Shown: piece by piece, positions 26,691 through 37,010 of the stretch
How positions within the stretch are numbered: the first letter of the stretch is position 1
Layout of the letters: the number at the start of each line of letters is the position of its first letter
DNA from: Rhizobium etli 8C-3
GTDB taxonomy: Bacteria; Pseudomonadota; Alphaproteobacteria; Rhizobiales; Rhizobiaceae
Length of the DNA stretch: 64,000 bases
Reading direction: 5' to 3'
NCBI RefSeq assembly: GCF_001908375.1
Contig: NZ_CP017242.1
Location: forward strand, 1 to 64,000
Notes under the pieces: generated by a model
Told to the model about the DNA's origin: nothing
Database searches by the model: none
What the model saw: only the letters and a program-made list of their open reading frames with translations
Translations under genes and position numbers: made by a program

Positions 26691-26726
26691 GAAACTGGTC
26701 GGGATCTGGCGAGACGGAGAAAAAGT

Positions 26727-27380
26727 ATGGTCGCAAAAAGCATGAGCGCCGTGGCGAGAATAGGCCGACCTCCAAAGGCGAGCCAGGATATGGCTGCTGA
26801 GAGAATTATACTTGCCGCTACAGAGCTTTTTGCGGGCAGAGGGTTTGCCGGCACCTCGATGGAGCAGGTGGCCGCGCATTGCGGGGCGGGCAAGGACACC
26901 GTCTATCGCCGGTTCCCGTCGAAGGTCGTCCTGTTCGAAGCGGTGGTCGACCATGCGCACAAGAGCGCTGTCGCAAGACTTGACAAACTACCTGCGGTTT
27001 CCGGCGATCCGCTCGAACGTTTGAAATCCCTTTTGCTCGAGCTTCTATACGTCAACATGGAGCCGGAACTGATCGCACTGAAGCGCATCACCTTTAGTGA
27101 AGCGGTTGTTTTCGAAAAGAACGGGCCGATACCGCCGCAGCCCGACCCGATCATGGCGAAATTGATTGAAACCGTGGGCGAAGCGCAGGAGACAGGTGCG
27201 ATCTGCGCCGGCGACGCAACCGGGATTGCCTGCCATCTCATTCACTGTATGGTCGCGTTGCCGACGACCGCGGCGATGATGGGCAGCAATGAGTTCGATA
27301 GACGTCAGGATATCGAAGCGCATTTTCACAGGACATGGCACTGGCTTATCAATGGTGTGAGTTGCAACAGGATTTCGTAA
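26727..27380 (+). CDS. TetR-family regulator of the siderophore cluster
   Basis: A 217-residue protein. The N-terminal helix-turn-helix reads ILAATELFAGRGFAGTSMEQVAAHCGAGKDTVYRRFPSK (in pieces, about residues 28-66), with the classic TetR layout; the rest is a ligand-binding helical domain with a C-terminal TetR_C-like segment. It is divergent from the receptor gene and followed by the phosphopantetheinyl transferase 37 bp on. The palindromes at the receptor and biosynthetic promoters are the likely operators. The inducer may be the siderophore or an intermediate. Confidence 0.88.
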   Translation: MVAKSMSAVARIGRPPKASQDMAAERIILAATELFAGRGFAGTSMEQVAAHCGAGKDTVYRRFPSKVVLFEAVVDHAHKSAVARLDKLPAVSGDPLERLKSLLLELLYVNMEPELIALKRITFSEAVVFEKNGPIPPQPDPIMAKLIETVGEAQETGAICAGDATGIACHLIHCMVALPTTAAMMGSNEFDRRQDIEAHFHRTWHWLINGVSCNRIS

Positions 27381-27417
27381 CGGCATCGGTGCAGGGGAAC
27401 GATCTTAAACCGGAAGC

Positions 27418-28212
27418 GTGCGGGTGAAGCCGGCATCGGATTATCTTTCTTATCTGCAGGCACATGCGGGGCGGTTTCTGAGCGATGTAGCCGTCCTCAG
27501 CGAGCAGCCGAACGTGCTTATCGCTCTGCAAGCGCACTATACAGTTCCGGCCTATACTCGGTCTCTCTTCGAGACCTACGACATCGACTTTCCATCGACG
27601 TTGATCAACGCTGTTCCGAAACGCCAAAGCGAATTTCTCGCTGGACGCGCTCTTGCCCGCGCCGCGTTGGACAGATTGCTCGATACCGGTGTTTCCATCG
27701 CCATTGGAGAGCAGGGATCGCCGGTATGGCCGGGCGGAGTATCCGGTTCGATCAGTCACTCGCACGGGAAATGTCTCTGCCTCGTGCTTGCGGGCGAAGA
27801 GAGACTGATCGGCATCGATGTGGAAAAAGTTGCGACCGGCGCCTCTCTCGAGGCAATCCTGAAGGAAGCGCTGGCGCCGCAGGAGCGTGATCGGGTTTTT
27901 CAGCAGACCAGGTTCGATCCCGCCGTTCTTGCCACCCTGATTTTCTCCGCCAAGGAAACCATATTCAAAGCGCTGCATCCGGTGGTTCTGCAGTTTTTTG
28001 GCTTCGACGCGGCAGTCTTCAACAGCATTCACAGCGATCAAAAGCTGTCCCTGTCCATCGTGCATTCCCTGCATCCAGGCATTCCGCAGAACAAGGAGAT
28101 TTTGATCGATTTCGACATTGACGGCGAATTCGTCAGAACATGGACGATGCTCGACCGTCAGACGCTTGCCGTCCAGCGCTCTGCAAGGTCCCCTGCCGTC
28201 GGCCTTGGCTGA
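27418..28212 (+). CDS. 4'-phosphopantetheinyl transferase, EntD type
   Basis: A 264-residue protein from GTG 27418 (GTG 27424 possible). Motifs: GSISHSHG, IGIDVEK with the Mg-binding Asp, and FSAKETIFKAL with the catalytic Glu and Lys. It transfers phosphopantetheine from CoA to the carrier-domain serines of the NRPS proteins. Transcribed with tetR, opposite to the NRPS operon, and convergent with the last NRPS gene. Confidence 0.9.
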   Translation: MRVKPASDYLSYLQAHAGRFLSDVAVLSEQPNVLIALQAHYTVPAYTRSLFETYDIDFPSTLINAVPKRQSEFLAGRALARAALDRLLDTGVSIAIGEQGSPVWPGGVSGSISHSHGKCLCLVLAGEERLIGIDVEKVATGASLEAILKEALAPQERDRVFQQTRFDPAVLATLIFSAKETIFKALHPVVLQFFGFDAAVFNSIHSDQKLSLSIVHSLHPGIPQNKEILIDFDIDGEFVRTWTMLDRQTLAVQRSARSPAVGLG

Positions 28213-28220
28213 CGGCAGGG
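28191..28220. terminator. Hairpin between convergent genes
   Basis: Arms of 14 bp (CCCTGCCGTCGGCC and its partner, one G-T pair) around a TT loop. It overlaps the end of the phosphopantetheinyl transferase gene and lies 18 bp past the NRPS stop, so it can act on both transcripts. There is no T-run, so a Rho-independent role is not certain. Confidence 0.45.
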
Positions 28221-28237
28221 GGTCCGAATTTGACCGG

Positions 28238-31200
28238 CTAGATGCGGGCAGACGATTCGCGCCGATCGTCCGCTTCGGGGAAGAAGCCGACCTTGATGAA
28301 ATACTCGACATAGCGATCGAGCACCGCATCCGTTACCGGTGGCGGTGAAATGCCCGAGCCGGCCAGCGCCGTCTCCACCCTGTCCTGGCCGAGAGCCGAT
28401 TCCACCTCCAGGCCATCATACTTGTCGAGATGGTCTGCCAGGAGCAGGATGGAGGACAAGGAGTCGTCGCCCTGTCTGGCTCTTTCCTCCGCTGCCCTTG
28501 TCAGACGCTCGCGCCAGGCCTCGAACGGCATGACCTTCAGATGATGCCCGGCTCTTTGCGCCGCCTCCACGATCGCATGGATGCTCGTCTGCATCCGATT
28601 GGAGAGATGATAGGTCGCACCCGGTTCGCCGCGTTCTATCAGCGCGACCAGTGCTTGCGCTACATAGTCGACGGGCGCCAGGGTCAAGCGGTCCGACCGG
28701 AGGCTCGGTGCCGCCTGAAGCAGAAGCATCGACCGGATGAAATGCCAGAAGCCGATACTGGCGCTCCCGATTCCCGTCTGACTATGTCCGCTGACGCGGC
28801 CGGGACGATGGATCGTCACGGGCAGGCCCCTTGCCGCGGCCGCGTGCATCAGTTCCTCGGCCACCCATTTGCTTTGGACGTAGCCGGTATCTTCGACCTC
28901 GCGGATCGTCAGGCGGGTGTCCTCCTTGATGATGGAGGGATTGGAACCGCGCCGCGCGACCACCGATGCGGTCGACACGAAATGGACAGGCGTGACACGG
29001 TTGCCGCTCGCCGCCAGCCGCAATACTTCCTTCGCTCCCCCGACATTGATCGCCGCAAGGCGCGCATAGGTGTCGAATTCGTTCGTGGCGCCGCCGTTAT
29101 GGACGATGACGTCGACCTCGTCGGCAAGGGCGGCGAATTTTTCAGCGGTCAAACCGAGGCGGGGTTGCGAGAGATCGCCGGGAAGCCCGATAATCCGATG
29201 TTGGAAGGTATCCTCCCACAAACCATACGATGTCAGGGACTTGCGGACCCTCTCCGCCGCTGCGGTTTCGTCTTTCGCACGCACCAGGCAGTAGATGTCG
29301 GCCGCGCTGTTTTGCAGCAGCTCGGCCAGCGCAAAGGAACCGATGAAGCCGGCCGCGCCCGTCAGCAGAACGGAACGGATGGTGGCGAGAGCCGGTCGAG
29401 GCGGAACGGAAGCGTGATCCGGGAGCGCAATATCCGGCGGCAGAACCAGGTCTGCGAGCATGAGGTCCGTGTCGCGATCCCCGTCGGCGGAACCTGGCCG
29501 CGCATCGGCGGTCTCGTCGGCCTGCCCAAGTGATATCGCAAGGGCAGCCGGCGTCGGATGATCATAGATCTGCCGAACCTTGATGCCAGGGCTAATGGCC
29601 TCGCGAAGCAGGCTGACGAGCCTGACCGTGAGCAGGGAGTGGCCGCCGTTCTCGAAGAAGTCGTCGAACCGACCGATCGACGGGCGTTCAAGTACGGTGG
29701 CGAAGAGCTCGCAAATGATCCGCTCGGTCGCATTGATTGGCGCCACCGTCTTGATGTCCGCCGTCGCCGGGTCTGGAAGCGCGGCGATGTCGAGTTTGCC
29801 ATTGATGGTTCTCGGCAGGTCGTCGACAAATACGATGGCGGCTGGAATCATATAGGAGGGAAGTCGCAGCCGCAGCAGCTCCCGCAGCTTCTCCGCATCC
29901 GCCGATTGGTCGTCGCATACGACATAGGCCACGAGGCGGATGGAGCCGTCCTGGGCAGGCCTTCCGACGACTGCCGCGCGTTTCACGCCGGTCTGCTCGA
30001 CGAGCGCGTTCTCGATTTCGGCGGGCTCGATGCGATAGCCTCGAATTTTCAGCTGGTTGTCGGAGCGGCCGAGGTAGTCGATGCCTCCATCCGGCCGCCA
30101 GCGCGCCAGGTCTCCGGTTCGGTAGATCCGTTCGCCGGGCTTGCCGAAAGGATTGGCGACGAAGCGTTCCGCCGTGGTTGTCGGGCGTCCGACATAGCCG
30201 CGGGCCAATCCCACGCCGCCGAGATAGAGTTCGCCAGTGACCCCCACGGGCGATGGGTGCAGACCCGGTCCGAGGATATAGGCGTTCGTGTTGGCGATCG
30301 GCCGGCCGACCGTAGGCTCGGCGTTCTCGGAAAGGTCGGCGCCCAGGGCGTTGATCGTATATTCGGTCGGGCCGTAAAGGTTATAGCCGCCGACGCCGGG
30401 CGCTTCCCGCAGCCGTGTCCACAGATCCTGACCGACTGCTTCGCCGCCAAGCGATACGAAGACCACGCCGGTTCCGCCTCTTCCCTGCGGTCGATCTCGC
30501 TCGAGCAGTCCGTGTTCGACCAGATACCCGCCATAGGTCGGGGTAACGTCAAAGGCGTCGATTTCCTCCCGATCGAACAGCGGCAGCAGGCGATCGGGAT
30601 CCCGTCGGAGTTCATCGTCGATTACATACACCTCGTGTCCGGCCAGGAGCCACAGAAGTTGTTCCCAGGAGGCGTCGAAGGCGAATGAGGTCGTATGCGC
30701 GATCTTCAACCTGCGCCCGCCCTGGGAAGCCAAAACAGGCGCAAAAATGGCCTTCTTGTGATTGATGAACATGTTGGTGAGCCCGAGATAGGGTACGGCG
30801 ACGCCCTTCGGTTCTCCAGAAGATCCCGATGTGAAGATGATGTAGGCCAAATGGTTCAAGCCAGCTGGACGCTTGGTCTCCGGAAGGGTTTTCGGGTGTC
30901 GTGCAAGCTCGCTCTGCGTAGCAGGCTCGTCGAGCAGAACCACGCGCGGATCGGTCTTGTATTCGGGCGGTAGAAGTTCCTTCAGAGTGCCGGTGCTCAG
31001 GATGACCGTCGGCTGCGACTGATCCAGCATCGACCGAATTCGGTTGGCGGGCGTCTCCAGATCGATTGGAACATAAGCGGCATGCGCGGCAAAGACGCCG
31101 AACAGCGCCACGATCATCAGTTCCGAGCGGGGCAGGAGCAAGGCGACCCGATGCTCCGGTTCGACGCCGCGCGCGATGATGAGATGAGCGAGCCGATGCG

Positions 31201-34200
31201 CCGCCGTCGCCAGCTCGTCGAAGGTGAGCTTGGTTTCGCCGGCTGTGACGGCATTGTCATCCGGTGTGGCTCTCGCCTGTCTGACGAGCAGATCCGCAAC
31301 CGAGAGAGAGCCGATCTCCATGTCTTCGCCCGAGATGGGCTGCGGCAGCAGAAGGCTCGCCTGCGGCAGCGCATCCATGGCCATAAGGGGAAGATCCGCA
31401 TCTGCGGCAAAACTGTTCAATATGTACGCATAGGCCTGGATGAGCGCTTCGGCCTGTGCCGGTGCGATCACGTCGCTGCGAAACATCAGACGCAGGTCGA
31501 TGGCGTGACCTTTCGGCGTGACGGACATGCTGAGGGGATAGTGCGTCGCGTCGCGGACGCCGGCGTTGCCGATGCGGATCTCGCCCTGATCGGGGAAATC
31601 GAAGGCCGGCAGATTCTGGACCGAAAAGAGCGTGTCGAACAGGGGGCTGTGCCCCGCGATCTGCTGCAGGCGCGTGAGATTGACGTGGGAATGCCGAAGG
31701 GACACCGCCTTTTGTGCGTGGAGGGCGCCGAGAGCCGCCTTTATCGATTCCTCGCCGCGCGCTTGCACCCGGACCGGAACCGTATTGAACAACAGGCCGA
31801 TTATCTCGTTGACATCCTCGATTTCCGCCGGCCTGCCGGATACGACGTTTCCGAACACCACGTTCGAAGTACCGCTCAGCCGCATGAGAAGCGTGCCCCA
31901 GGCAAGTTCGAGAACCGTGCTCAACGTCGTCGAAGCCGAACGCGCAAGCCCGGCAAGTGCCGAAGTCGTTTCGGATCCGATCGACAGCATGTGTTCGTCG
32001 CTATGCTCCGTGCTTGCCTCGAGGCCGCGTGCTGTCGGATAGAGGATCGTCGATTCGCTGCCGGCGAGCACGTCACGCCATACCGCTTCGGCATCGGCCA
32101 TGTTTTGCTGCGTGAACCACCGCAGATAGCGGCTGAAGGGAGGCGGAGCCGCGGTGCCCGCAGGATCGAGATAGAGCTGGATCACGAGGCGGTAGAACAA
32201 GCGGATCGACCAGCCATCGAGCAGGATGTGGTGCGCCGTCAACAAAAGCCGATTGAGAACGCCGGCCCCGCTTTCCGGCAGGCGAATGAGTGCAAACCGT
32301 ATCAACGGCGGACGGCCGGCATCGAAGTGCGCTCCATATTCCTGATTGGCAATAAGCCTGGCCTCTTCCTCGCTCGCAGCCCTTTCCGACCGCCAGGGGA
32401 CATCGGCATAGGCGGGCACGACCTGCGCCGTCCTGCCGCCGATCTCGGCGAAACCAGCCGTGACGGTCGGTGTGAGTTCGATCGCTCTTTTCACCGCGCA
32501 ATGGAGACGCTCGGCGTCAATCTCGCCAAAGAGGTCCAGCGAGGTTTGGGATATATAGACCTCGTTCAAGCCCTCAGCTGCGCCGACGCTGTGAAAGTGC
32601 AAGCCTTCCTGGAGGGGCGAAAGCGGCAGCACCTCACGCACCGGGCCGAAGGTTTCCTCGAGACGCCGCTGATCCCAACGGGAAAGTTCGGCAAGCATGT
32701 CTTCTTCGCGCCGCTCGCCGTCATCGGCGGGAGCGACCGCGGCTGCGAATTCCGCAAAGACACCACTCCACGCCTCGATGAGGGCGTCTATTTCCGTTGC
32801 GCTGCGCGCAGCGCGAATGCCGAGGCATGCCTTGTTGCGCCGCAGATCTATTCGTACCGTCCAGTGCTCTCCGTCCACGTGCGCGGCCGGCGCCGGCGAC
32901 ATCGGACCGTCACCCTCATCCGTCATGACGATGGAGAGCGTCACATCAGGACGAGGCGTGTCGTCGAGTGCGCCTGCGACATCGGGGCTGACCTCCTGCG
33001 CCAGGAAATAGCTCGTGGCGAAGTCGCCAGCCACGCCTTCGGCATTGTCGATGCCAAGCACTTTATGGGCAGCGCTGGTAAAGCTCTCGACAAGCTGTGG
33101 CGTCGGCTGCGGCGCTGCCGCGCCCTCGGACGGCGCGGCCACGAGAATGGGAAAACTCCGTCTGCACCATCCGACCGTGGTCTCCAGCGCTCCTTTTGGG
33201 AAACGGTCCCGGTCGGCTTCGTCGATCGCGAGAAAAAGGGGCGACGGCGTGAGACGTTGCGTCCAGAGAATGGCGGCGACGGCGGCGGTGCGCAGCGCCA
33301 TCTGGTTTGGCCGGCCGCCGAGGTCGGGAAGCGCGAGGCTGCGCTCCGCCGAGGCGAACGGGGTTTCCGAACGGCCGTAGGCCGGCGCCCAATCCTCCGC
33401 TTTTTCCAGCATGTCCAGCCAGGATTCGGTATGGGCGACCATGTCCGCCTGTGCCGCGAATTCGGCGGTCCGCGTCAACCAGTTGGCATATGATCCGGCC
33501 GCAAGCGGCGCGGCACGTCCACCGTCCGACCGGACGGGAGAGAGTTCGGCGAGCAGCACGCCCCACGATTCGTCGTCGATCCAGCGACCCGGAGCCCGCA
33601 TCTCCAGAATGCGTCCAGATGCTTCTCCGCCCGAAAGCCATGCAGCGAAGCGCTCCGAATCCTCGGGGCCTGCGGGCTGTTCCCGCAAGATTGGTGCCTC
33701 CCATAGGTCTGCGGCGTCGGCGAGGCGCCACTGTCCGCCTTCCGGATCGCGCCGTAAACGCAGCGCATCGTGGCGATCCAGCAATCCGACCAGGGCGGCC
33801 ACGACATCGGCTTCGTGAACGCCGTCTGCCAGCCGGATGGCGCGCGCCGTCGCGGGCGATGCCGCGCGTCGCTCCGCCAGGATCGCGGCCAGCGACGAGG
33901 CGCCGTCGCTCAAACGGCTATGCCCGAATTCGGCCAGCTGAGACAATCGCAGTTGCGGATGATGAGCCGCCTGCCCGAGGATGCCGATCACCAATTCGAG
34001 CAGATACCGCGCCGTGGCTTCGTCGAAGAGGTCGCAGGCATACAGCAGAGATACGCCTATCCTGCCGCCGGTGCCCTCGTCATGAACGACGAAGGTCAGG
34101 TCGAACTTCGCCTGCGTCTGGCGCGGTTCCTCGAGAGTCATGGCGGCATCGCCGAACTGAAGCTCGGGCCATGGCCTCGTGGCCGTGACCATGACGCCGA

Positions 34201-35386
34201 AGAGCGGATTGCGCGCTGCCGCACGTGGCGGGTTGATGTGCTCGACGACGCTTTCAAACGGCACGTCCCGGTTGTCGAGAGCCTTCAGGCCCGTATCACG
34301 GACGCGCTGGAACAACGTGGAAAATTCCGGATCCTCGGAAATGTTGACACGCACGACCACGGTGTTGCTGAAGAAGCCCACGAGCTGGTCGAGCGTGGAG
34401 TCATGCCGAAGATCGACGGGAGTTCCGAGGGGGATGTCCTGTCCGGCGCCGACACGCCCGAGTGCGGCGGCGACGGCGGATTGCAGCGCCACGAGCGGCG
34501 TGCCGCCGTATTGCCTTGCCGTTTGCCGCAAGGCCGAGGACAGTCCTTCTCCGAGCCACTGCCTGATTTGGCTCCCCGAGAAGGTCGGCGCGGCCGGACG
34601 AGGCCGATCGAGCGGAAGAGCGATCTCCACAGGCAGGCCAGCCAGCTGGGTCTCCCAGAAACCTAGTTGTCGTGCATGCAGGCTCCCCGCAGCTTTGGGA
34701 TCGCCCAGATGCCGTCGTTCCCACAGGGCATAGTCCGTGTAGCGGATGCTGGATGCAGGCTGCAACGCATCCGGATTCGCGCCGTGACCATAGGCCCGTT
34801 CCAGATCTGCGAGAACGATTCCGAAAGATCCTCCATCGCCCGCGATATGGGGCAGGACGAGTATGACGGCGACCACCGCGGCTCCGCTTCGAACGACCAG
34901 CGCGCGCAGGGGCGTATCCGTCTCCAGGTCAAAAGGCGTATCGCGCGCCTGGCATGCAAGGTCATCCAACTTCTCTTCGAGAGTCTTTGATCGATGGTTC
35001 AAGGCCAGCGTCAGATCGATCTCCGTCACATGCGGAGCGAGATACGGCTCGACGATCTGCTCCGGTGTCCCGGCTGTTCCGGCCCGGTATCGCGTACGCA
35101 GTATCTCGTGCCTGCGCACGACCTGCTCCAGCGCTTCGGTCAGGGCTGCGACCGAAAAGGATGAGCCCTTGCTTGGCCGCAAGATCAGGCAGAAATTGTA
35201 GGCCGCGGATCCTTCGGCAAGCTGGGAATGATACCACATGCGCCGCTGCGCCGAGGAAAGGACCGTGGGCCCGTCGCGCTGTTCGCGCCGCGGGCGGTCG
35301 CTCGCAACGGATTGCTCTGACTGGAGGAGGCCGGCACCGGCGAGCCGTTGCAGCAAGAGCTGTTGCTTACGATCCGAAAACGTCAT
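28238..35386 (-). CDS. NRPS: C, dead E, C, A, PCP, reductase
   Basis: A 2382-residue protein with RBS AGGAGA before ATG 35386. Domains: C1 (about 41-480; active-site text PHIAGDG, first His replaced by Pro), a decayed epimerisation domain (about 495-890; TVGWCRRSFP remains but HHxxxDG is lost), C2 (about 918-1350; HHILLDG 1052-1058), adenylation (about 1360-1875; Lys1864), PCP (Ser1917), and a terminal NAD(P)H thioester reductase (GAAGFIGS 2010-2017; YVQSK 2169-2173). The ten-residue pocket code reads DAEDSGLINK, near codes reported for hydroxyornithine. It probably adds the last residue and releases it as aldehyde or alcohol. Confidence 0.88.
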   Translation of the reverse strand: MTFSDRKQQLLLQRLAGAGLLQSEQSVASDRPRREQRDGPTVLSSAQRRMWYHSQLAEGSAAYNFCLILRPSKGSSFSVAALTEALEQVVRRHEILRTRYRAGTAGTPEQIVEPYLAPHVTEIDLTLALNHRSKTLEEKLDDLACQARDTPFDLETDTPLRALVVRSGAAVVAVILVLPHIAGDGGSFGIVLADLERAYGHGANPDALQPASSIRYTDYALWERRHLGDPKAAGSLHARQLGFWETQLAGLPVEIALPLDRPRPAAPTFSGSQIRQWLGEGLSSALRQTARQYGGTPLVALQSAVAAALGRVGAGQDIPLGTPVDLRHDSTLDQLVGFFSNTVVVRVNISEDPEFSTLFQRVRDTGLKALDNRDVPFESVVEHINPPRAAARNPLFGVMVTATRPWPELQFGDAAMTLEEPRQTQAKFDLTFVVHDEGTGGRIGVSLLYACDLFDEATARYLLELVIGILGQAAHHPQLRLSQLAEFGHSRLSDGASSLAAILAERRAASPATARAIRLADGVHEADVVAALVGLLDRHDALRLRRDPEGGQWRLADAADLWEAPILREQPAGPEDSERFAAWLSGGEASGRILEMRAPGRWIDDESWGVLLAELSPVRSDGGRAAPLAAGSYANWLTRTAEFAAQADMVAHTESWLDMLEKAEDWAPAYGRSETPFASAERSLALPDLGGRPNQMALRTAAVAAILWTQRLTPSPLFLAIDEADRDRFPKGALETTVGWCRRSFPILVAAPSEGAAAPQPTPQLVESFTSAAHKVLGIDNAEGVAGDFATSYFLAQEVSPDVAGALDDTPRPDVTLSIVMTDEGDGPMSPAPAAHVDGEHWTVRIDLRRNKACLGIRAARSATEIDALIEAWSGVFAEFAAAVAPADDGERREEDMLAELSRWDQRRLEETFGPVREVLPLSPLQEGLHFHSVGAAEGLNEVYISQTSLDLFGEIDAERLHCAVKRAIELTPTVTAGFAEIGGRTAQVVPAYADVPWRSERAASEEEARLIANQEYGAHFDAGRPPLIRFALIRLPESGAGVLNRLLLTAHHILLDGWSIRLFYRLVIQLYLDPAGTAAPPPFSRYLRWFTQQNMADAEAVWRDVLAGSESTILYPTARGLEASTEHSDEHMLSIGSETTSALAGLARSASTTLSTVLELAWGTLLMRLSGTSNVVFGNVVSGRPAEIEDVNEIIGLLFNTVPVRVQARGEESIKAALGALHAQKAVSLRHSHVNLTRLQQIAGHSPLFDTLFSVQNLPAFDFPDQGEIRIGNAGVRDATHYPLSMSVTPKGHAIDLRLMFRSDVIAPAQAEALIQAYAYILNSFAADADLPLMAMDALPQASLLLPQPISGEDMEIGSLSVADLLVRQARATPDDNAVTAGETKLTFDELATAAHRLAHLIIARGVEPEHRVALLLPRSELMIVALFGVFAAHAAYVPIDLETPANRIRSMLDQSQPTVILSTGTLKELLPPEYKTDPRVVLLDEPATQSELARHPKTLPETKRPAGLNHLAYIIFTSGSSGEPKGVAVPYLGLTNMFINHKKAIFAPVLASQGGRRLKIAHTTSFAFDASWEQLLWLLAGHEVYVIDDELRRDPDRLLPLFDREEIDAFDVTPTYGGYLVEHGLLERDRPQGRGGTGVVFVSLGGEAVGQDLWTRLREAPGVGGYNLYGPTEYTINALGADLSENAEPTVGRPIANTNAYILGPGLHPSPVGVTGELYLGGVGLARGYVGRPTTTAERFVANPFGKPGERIYRTGDLARWRPDGGIDYLGRSDNQLKIRGYRIEPAEIENALVEQTGVKRAAVVGRPAQDGSIRLVAYVVCDDQSADAEKLRELLRLRLPSYMIPAAIVFVDDLPRTINGKLDIAALPDPATADIKTVAPINATERIICELFATVLERPSIGRFDDFFENGGHSLLTVRLVSLLREAISPGIKVRQIYDHPTPAALAISLGQADETADARPGSADGDRDTDLMLADLVLPPDIALPDHASVPPRPALATIRSVLLTGAAGFIGSFALAELLQNSAADIYCLVRAKDETAAAERVRKSLTSYGLWEDTFQHRIIGLPGDLSQPRLGLTAEKFAALADEVDVIVHNGGATNEFDTYARLAAINVGGAKEVLRLAASGNRVTPVHFVSTASVVARRGSNPSIIKEDTRLTIREVEDTGYVQSKWVAEELMHAAAARGLPVTIHRPGRVSGHSQTGIGSASIGFWHFIRSMLLLQAAPSLRSDRLTLAPVDYVAQALVALIERGEPGATYHLSNRMQTSIHAIVEAAQRAGHHLKVMPFEAWRERLTRAAEERARQGDDSLSSILLLADHLDKYDGLEVESALGQDRVETALAGSGISPPPVTDAVLDRYVEYFIKVGFFPEADDRRESSARI

Positions 35387-35528
35387 TTCTCTTCTCCTGT
35401 TTTATCCCGATGAACGCCGTCAACAGAGGCGCTCGAAATACGGCTGGTCGTCTTTGCGGGCGCGCATCGCATCGGTATGCGCGGACTGAAATCATCATTG
35501 CCGGCGAATTGTCGTTAAGGCCGCGCAT

Positions 35529-37010
35529 TCATATGGGCTCGACCTCCGCGCTGGGATTGAGGACGGGGCCGAGCGCTGCGCTGCCCGCACTCGTCGCGCG
35601 TCGCGTGCTGCCGCCTGCGGCGAGGCAGTAGATCTCCGCGCCCCGGGCTCTTTCCTGCGCCAGCGCCACGGCGTGCCGATCCGTCCAAAGTTCTCCCGGC
35701 ATGGCAAGCGGAACGCCGGGCGGATAGGGAATGATGTATTCGCGGCTATGCGAACCGATGACGGGCTCGAACTCTTGCGGACCGGCGGCCCTTGGGCCGG
35801 ACGCTGGCGGCCCCAAGCCCGATCCCAGCAGCGACAGGGCGTTCACCAGCGCATTCAGGTCATTTTCGGAAACGCCGAAGTGCAGACGCACGACGAGATG
35901 ATCGCCGGCGATCGTAACGAGCACATGATGTTCGCGAAGAAGCCAATCCCTGATGGCGCGCGAGCGCGGCCCGACATGGAGGCACAATACCAGCGGATCG
36001 ACATCGTAATAGGAACCGTGCGCCGGCGGCGCGAGCATGCCTGCGGTCTCCGGGTTTTCGCCAAGCATGGCGTCGAGCTTCCTCCTGAGGGCGCCAGCCC
36101 GCGCAAATTCCGCTGCCCCGAACCGCTCTGCATGCGCGCGCGCAAGATCGAGCGAGGTCAGGATCGGCCATGACGGAGAGGTGGTGTGAATGCGATACCG
36201 CGCCAGCCGTATTCTCTCGATGTCGGAGGAAGAGCCGAGGACGTGGAGATACGAACCCTGGCGGAGCGCGGCCATCGTCTTGTGCGCCGAATGCGTGACG
36301 AGAACGGGCGCGCGCAACGGCAGGCGGGAGGCCACGGCAAGGGCTGTCGAGCCGGCCAGCGAAGGGACGAATGCGTGCAGCGCCGACCAGGCTTCATCGA
36401 TAACCAGCGCTGTCGTCGGAGATGATCCGGCCAGAAGCGGCAGAGCGCGATCGAGGCGCAGCTTTCGGCCATCGTAGCCGGTCGCAGCGAGAACCAGGAT
36501 ATCGAACGGTCGCCCCTCGGCGGCCCGCTGTGCAAGCAGCTTTGCGGTCCCTTCGATGTCGATGCAGGGATTTTCCACCGTTCCGGCACGAGGTGTGGGC
36601 GTGACGCGCATCGCCTCGGCGGCAAACAGCAACGACTGGTGGGCTGTGCAGTCCATCAGCACGTCGGCGCCCGGAAAGCGGAGCGATTCCAGTGCGATCT
36701 GGTTGCTTGTCGTCGTACCGCTCGTGCCGAAGAACGTAGCGTCGGCGCCGAACGCATGGGCGGTCTTGCGCTGGGCGTCGGCAAGAGGTCCATGAGGCGT
36801 AAAAAATGAATCCACCGCGCTCCCCGACCAGCTCGCATCGATCCGCGAAAGGTCGGCCCCGAGTAGCGCGCGATAGAGCTGCGCAAGTTCCGACGATGTG
36901 GCCTCCAGGACGGACGGCCAAGGCACCGCGTGAAAATTGTGGCAACGCCCGTTGCGTGTGAATTGCGCGAGGTGCGTTGCAAGCGGGGTGTCGAATTCGC
37001 GACTATGCAT
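35529..37010 (-). CDS. PLP-dependent Orn/Lys/Arg decarboxylase-fold enzyme
   Basis: A 493-residue protein. The open frame extends to 37367, but the first 119 codons overlay the NRPS gene and are Arg/Ser-rich noise; ATG 37010 overlaps the NRPS stop by 8 bp. PLP features: FGTSGTTTSNQ, a stacking His (TAHQS, His124), VIDEAWSALH (Asp205), and Schiff-base Lys244 in THSAHKT. The family decarboxylates basic amino acids to polyamines. In the cluster it may make a diamine building block or act on the released peptide. Substrate unknown. Confidence 0.78.
   Translation of the reverse strand: MHSREFDTPLATHLAQFTRNGRCHNFHAVPWPSVLEATSSELAQLYRALLGADLSRIDASWSGSAVDSFFTPHGPLADAQRKTAHAFGADATFFGTSGTTTSNQIALESLRFPGADVLMDCTAHQSLLFAAEAMRVTPTPRAGTVENPCIDIEGTAKLLAQRAAEGRPFDILVLAATGYDGRKLRLDRALPLLAGSSPTTALVIDEAWSALHAFVPSLAGSTALAVASRLPLRAPVLVTHSAHKTMAALRQGSYLHVLGSSSDIERIRLARYRIHTTSPSWPILTSLDLARAHAERFGAAEFARAGALRRKLDAMLGENPETAGMLAPPAHGSYYDVDPLVLCLHVGPRSRAIRDWLLREHHVLVTIAGDHLVVRLHFGVSENDLNALVNALSLLGSGLGPPASGPRAAGPQEFEPVIGSHSREYIIPYPPGVPLAMPGELWTDRHAVALAQERARGAEIYCLAAGGSTRRATSAGSAALGPVLNPSAEVEPI

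Noticed and set aside
31082-33493. 803-codon open frame on the plus strand inside the NRPS gene
   Set aside because: Antisense shadow of strongly coding GC-rich DNA; composition rich in Arg/Gly, no domain, no RBS, while the minus strand holds C, E and A motifs throughout.
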